Assembly (NCBI RefSeq): GCF_003605575.1 | Contig: NZ_QKNY01000001.1 | Coordinates: 1-64,000 of the forward strand | Source: Halonotius aquaticus | GTDB lineage: Archaea; Halobacteriota; Halobacteria; Halobacteriales; Haloferacaceae | Length of the DNA: 64,000 bases | Direction of reading: 5' to 3' | Shown here: piece after piece, positions 60,785-64,000 of the stretch | Numbering within the stretch: the stretch's first letter is position 1 | Layout: the number at the start of each line of letters is the position of its first letter | Notes under the pieces: model-generated | What the model was told of the DNA's origin: nothing | What the model saw: the letters and a program-made list of their open reading frames with translations, nothing else | Database searches by the model: none | Translations under genes and position numbers: made by a program

Positions 60785-63196
60785 TCAATCTTGTGGCGAG
60801 ACGCTGTCAGACTGGTTCGAATGGCGGTTCGTCGCCGTCAACGCATCGAGAAGCGTCACCGCCGGTGTTTTTGCCAGCGGTTCGTTTCCGTTGCCACACT
60901 GCGGCGACTGAACACAGGCCGGACAGCCGTCTGCGCAGTCACAGTCATCGATCAGCCGAGCGGTACGGGTCATTAACTCCTCGACGATCTCGAAGCCGGC
61001 TTCGGTGAGGCCGACGCCACCGGGGTAGCCGTCGTAGATGAAGACGGTCGCCCGCTCGGTGTGGGGGTGGTGTGGGATCGACAGCCCGCCGATGTCGCCG
61101 CGGTCGCAGAGCAGCATGAACGGGAACAGCGAGATCATGCCGTGTTCGGCGGCGTGAATGCCGCCATTAAATTCCCAGTCAGAGTGGGTATCCCGAAGGT
61201 CGCGTTCGACGGCCGGCGGGACGGTGAAATAGAGGGCTTTCGTTCGCAACGTCGTTTTCGGCAACTCCAGCGTTTCCTCGCCGATGACCTCGCCGGTGCG
61301 GCGATCTTTGCGCTGGAAGCCGGTGATCCGCTCGGTGACGGTGACATCGGCGAAGTGAACAGTCGCCTCGGCATCAGACTCAGTATCCGCCTCAGCGTCA
61401 CCCGTCGCGTACGGCAGTGATTTTTCGGTGAGATCGTCGTTGACAACGACCGATTTCTCCGCAAGGACTTGCGTGTAGTAGTCGGCCCACGAGGGTTGGA
61501 GTTCGGCGACATCGCGGTCGAGATCGAGTTTGCTTACCTCGTAGGTCTGGCCCTGCTGGTGGTAGATCGCACCGCGGTGGGCGTCCCGGAGGGCATCATC
61601 GAAGCCCAGCGTGGCGATCACGTCGTTGCTGCGAGCGTCAAGGAGGTCAATCTCGCGGTCGCCGATCGTTCGGAGGTTCATGGTGTGCTGTGGGCTGCCG
61701 TCGCCGTCGTGCAGCCAGCGAATGCCATCCTTCGTCTCACGGCGATCCAACCGACCCTCGTCGACTAACTCGCTGACAGCGTCAGGAAAGTCCTCGCCAA
61801 AGTGTGTCTCGTCGGCGGTCGATAGCCAGTTTTCAGCGGCGGCGCAGGCGACGTGATCCGCCAGCAACTCACGGTTGTCGGGATCGACGATGGCCTGCTC
61901 GGGGTCGGCCTCGAAGAACTCCTCGGGGTGTGTCATCAGATACTGGTCGAGTTGATCCTCCCCGCCGACGAACGCGACGAGGGCGGGATCGGTGCCACGA
62001 CCGGCGCGACCGGCCTGTTGGGAGGCCGACATTCGCGTGCCGGGATAGCCGTCGAGGATGACAGCGTTGAGGCCGCCGATGTCGACGCCGAGTTCGAGGG
62101 CGTTCGTACTCCAGATGCCTCGCAAATCGCCGGACTGGAGGTCGCCTTCGATCGCTCGGCGGGTGTCATGGTTGAGTGCGGCCTGATAGGCGCGGATCTT
62201 GTCGGCGAGGTCGCGCTCGCCGCGATTGCGGAGTTCGTCGCTGCTCTCGGTGGCGTACTGCTCGGCGGCCTGCCGAGCGCGAGTGAACGCCAACGTCTGG
62301 TAGCCGCGGGCGACGAGGTCGACGAACAGCGATTTCGATTCGGTGTGACTCGACCGTCGACGGCCGCTGCCGTGACCGCGCTGTGCATCTTCGTACTCGG
62401 GCGGGTTCCACAGCAGCCAGTGCCGCGGGCCGCGCGCGCTGGTATCGTCGTCAACGAGGGCGAACGACGACTCGTCGCGGCCGGTGATCCGAGCGGCGTG
62501 TTCGACTGGGTTGCCGATCGTCGCCGAACAGCAGACGAACTGTGGATCGCTGTCGTATCGCTCACAGATGCGGTTCAGTCGGCGGAGCACGAGAGCGACC
62601 TGCGTGCCAAAAACGCCGCGATAGCCGTGGATTTCGTCGATGACAACGGTTTCCAGCGACGAGAAAAACCACTCCCACAGCCGGTTGGCATAGGGCAGCA
62701 GCGCGAAATGAAGCATATCCGGGTTCGACAGCAGGACGGTCGGCCGGCGGTCGCGGACATCTCGCTTTTCGCTATCGGAGAGACGGCCGGTGTATTGATC
62801 GACCGACACCCGGCTGCCGAAGCCGAGGTCGTGAGCGAGTTCTGAGAGTGTTTCGTCCTGATCAGCGATCAGCGCGTTCTGGGGGCCGAGATACAGTGTT
62901 CGCCCGCCGTGATCCATCGCGCGCTCGAAGGCTGGCACGGTGTAGGCGAGACTCTTGCCGCTGGCGGTTTCGGTGGCGATGACGGCGTTGTCGCCGTCGC
63001 GGACGGCGTTGATAGCGGCGGCTTGATGCTCATAGAGTTGGTTGATTCCGCGGTCGGCAAGAGCTGATTTGAGGCGGGATTCGAGGTCGATATCGGCGAA
63101 CTCGGCGTCGCGGGCTGGGAGGGTTCGATGGGCGACGATCTGGCCATCGTAGTGTGGGCGTGTTCGCAGCCAGTCGACGAGCTCGTTCACACCCAT
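60785..63196 (-). CDS. YprA/MrfA (Hrq1-like) DEAD/DEAH helicase with Zn-binding C terminus
   Basis: This 803-residue SF2 helicase has YEHQAAAINAVRDGDNAVIATETASGKSLAYTVPAF (Walker A), TVVIDEIHGYRG (motif II), CCSATIGNP, and FTRARQAAEQYA in RecA2 with QAGRAGRGTDPALVAF. The C terminus has the DUF1998-type cysteine cluster DCDCADGCPACVQSPQCGN, which coordinates zinc. YprA homologues (MrfA) act on mitomycin-type DNA damage, with YprB (MrfB). A YprB-like gene lies at 37018-37776 in this window. It starts with a normal ATG and is alone on its strand. Confidence 0.92.
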   Translation of the reverse strand: MGVNELVDWLRTRPHYDGQIVAHRTLPARDAEFADIDLESRLKSALADRGINQLYEHQAAAINAVRDGDNAVIATETASGKSLAYTVPAFERAMDHGGRTLYLGPQNALIADQDETLSELAHDLGFGSRVSVDQYTGRLSDSEKRDVRDRRPTVLLSNPDMLHFALLPYANRLWEWFFSSLETVVIDEIHGYRGVFGTQVALVLRRLNRICERYDSDPQFVCCSATIGNPVEHAARITGRDESSFALVDDDTSARGPRHWLLWNPPEYEDAQRGHGSGRRRSSHTESKSLFVDLVARGYQTLAFTRARQAAEQYATESSDELRNRGERDLADKIRAYQAALNHDTRRAIEGDLQSGDLRGIWSTNALELGVDIGGLNAVILDGYPGTRMSASQQAGRAGRGTDPALVAFVGGEDQLDQYLMTHPEEFFEADPEQAIVDPDNRELLADHVACAAAENWLSTADETHFGEDFPDAVSELVDEGRLDRRETKDGIRWLHDGDGSPQHTMNLRTIGDREIDLLDARSNDVIATLGFDDALRDAHRGAIYHQQGQTYEVSKLDLDRDVAELQPSWADYYTQVLAEKSVVVNDDLTEKSLPYATGDAEADTESDAEATVHFADVTVTERITGFQRKDRRTGEVIGEETLELPKTTLRTKALYFTVPPAVERDLRDTHSDWEFNGGIHAAEHGMISLFPFMLLCDRGDIGGLSIPHHPHTERATVFIYDGYPGGVGLTEAGFEIVEELMTRTARLIDDCDCADGCPACVQSPQCGNGNEPLAKTPAVTLLDALTATNRHSNQSDSVSPQD

Positions 63197-63311
63197 CGTT
63201 CGGTTCCAGCGATGCTAACGGTTGTGGTGGGTGGTCGCTGTGTAGGCGGATCGACAGCCAGTGAAGTCGCCAAACCGATTAATTCACAACGGCGCACGGA
63301 AACGTTGAGAT

Positions 63312-63749
63312 ATGTACGAGACGGTGCTGTTCCCGACCGACGGTAGTGAGGCGGCCAGCGAAGCCGCATCTCACGCGATCGATCTGGCGGACAAACATGA
63401 CGCTGCCATGCATATTCTCTATGTCGTCGATCACGAGCGCGTGAGCCAGATGGCTCCCAAACTTGGCAGTGACCACATCAAAGGAACACTCCAGGAAGAG
63501 GGCGAACGCATCACCGATGAGGTTGCTGACGCTGCGAGTTCGGCAGGCCTCAATACGGTTGTGAGCATCCGCGAGGGCGCACCCGGCGAGACGATCACGA
63601 ACTACGCCGACGATATCGACGCCGATACGATCGTGATGGGTACCAACGGCCGAACGGGGATGGATCGGCTGCTGATGGGCAGTGTCGCCGAACGCGTGAT
63701 CCAAAACACGGAGCTGCCGGTCATGACAGTCAAGCGAGCCGAGGACTGA
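63312..63749 (+). CDS. Universal stress protein (UspA family)
   Basis: This 145-residue protein starts MYETVLFPTDGSEAASEAAS and ends with the ATP-binding motif GTNGRTGMDRLLMGSVAERVIQN, G-x2-G-x(9)-G-S. A nucleotide-binding UspA of the standard length. It is divergent from the YprA-like helicase. Confidence 0.96.
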   Translation: MYETVLFPTDGSEAASEAASHAIDLADKHDAAMHILYVVDHERVSQMAPKLGSDHIKGTLQEEGERITDEVADAASSAGLNTVVSIREGAPGETITNYADDIDADTIVMGTNGRTGMDRLLMGSVAERVIQNTELPVMTVKRAED

Positions 63750-63815
63750 GGCGGCTGGTCAGCGTGTGCGCACACAACGATAAGGGATTTATGAGGCTGT
63801 CTCCTTCCGACTGAT

Positions 63816-64000
63816 ATGACTGGCTCCCCCGTCGCGTGGCTCCGCGACGAACTGTTCACGATGGGGCCACTCTCGGATGCGTTGATCTGGGTCGTCGTGC
63901 TCCTCTTTGCGGCCGCCGGCATCACCGAGTGGTACGGCCGCCGCTCGGGAACGGATCTCATGCAGCAGGCACGGGTGACCGCGACAACCGCATGGGTGGG
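63816..64000 (+). CDS. Membrane protein, 3' end beyond the window
   Basis: An ATG at 63816 starts MTGSPVAWLRDELFTMGPLS, followed by one hydrophobic segment (DALIWVVVLLFAAAGI) and a basic stretch, and the frame is open to the window end. Only 61 residues are visible. No family recognised. Confidence 0.5.
   Translation, partial: MTGSPVAWLRDELFTMGPLSDALIWVVVLLFAAAGITEWYGRRSGTDLMQQARVTATTAWV

Overview
The window is chromosomal DNA from a halophilic archaeon (class Halobacteria). Proteins are very acidic, G+C is high, tRNA genes lack an encoded CCA, many genes sit about 27 bases downstream of a TATA-like box with no leader, secreted proteins carry twin-arginine plus lipobox signals, and the ribosomal and RNA polymerase genes follow the archaeal order. 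I see no rRNA, CRISPR array or intact insertion sequence. The first and last genes are cut by the window edges.

Layout. 1-4962: a coiled-coil protein (cut), a HisG-like protein, the Mrp/ApbC P-loop Fe-S carrier, then isopentenyl phosphate kinase and mevalonate kinase (isoprenoid lipid precursors), preceded by a possible 18-codon leader ORF. 5025-7247: two perfect inverted repeats, a CNNM/CorC-type membrane protein and a Tat lipoprotein. 7325-13515, all on the minus strand: the information-processing cluster, transcribed as tRNA-Ser(GCU), rps13, rps4, rps11, rpoD, tRNA-Leu(CAG), rpl18e, rpl13, rps9, rpoN, rpoK, eno, rps2, with a chain of overlapping stop/start codons. 13918-18356: a four-gene carbohydrate-type ABC importer with an AT-rich promoter and a perfect inverted repeat upstream. 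18684-21231: an SSS symporter with a 33-residue one-helix partner, and a metallo-beta-lactamase-fold hydrolase.

21343-33423: an Lhr-type helicase, then the MoxR, DUF58 and transglutaminase membrane cluster (25-31 kb), two tiny genes, and an AT-richer pair at 32.1-33.4 kb coding for a membrane-tethered winged-helix protein and a DUF3267 membrane zinc-protease-like protein. 33458-37776: DNA repair genes: a Dna2-like Fe-S nuclease-helicase, an SRAP/HMCES-type DNA-protein crosslink protein and a YprB-like DEDD exonuclease. 37785-47155: a bactofilin-like protein, a YchF-like GTPase, pterin carbinolamine dehydratase, an aminotransferase, small membrane proteins, a ferritin-like protein, two divergent rhodaneses and a cold-shock protein.

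47136-51546: the two archaeal CoA enzymes (phosphopantothenate synthetase and pantoate kinase) around a 715-residue Tat lipoprotein. 51734-57271: aspS, a Bax1/DUF790 nuclease, an RNA methyltransferase with a small partner protein, and a PAC2-family protein. 57313-63749: grpE and dnaK, a VapBC-type toxin-antitoxin pair, a YprA/MrfA-type helicase and a UspA protein.

Most of the window is housekeeping. The observations most worth a second look are the wHTH-membrane/DUF3267 pair, duplicated 3' ends of aspS and a rhodanese gene, a YprA/YprB (MrfAB-like) repair pair, the mvk leader ORF, very small unannotated genes, and palindromes upstream of mvk and the sugar ABC operon. All assignments come from reading motifs and gene order; no database search was run.
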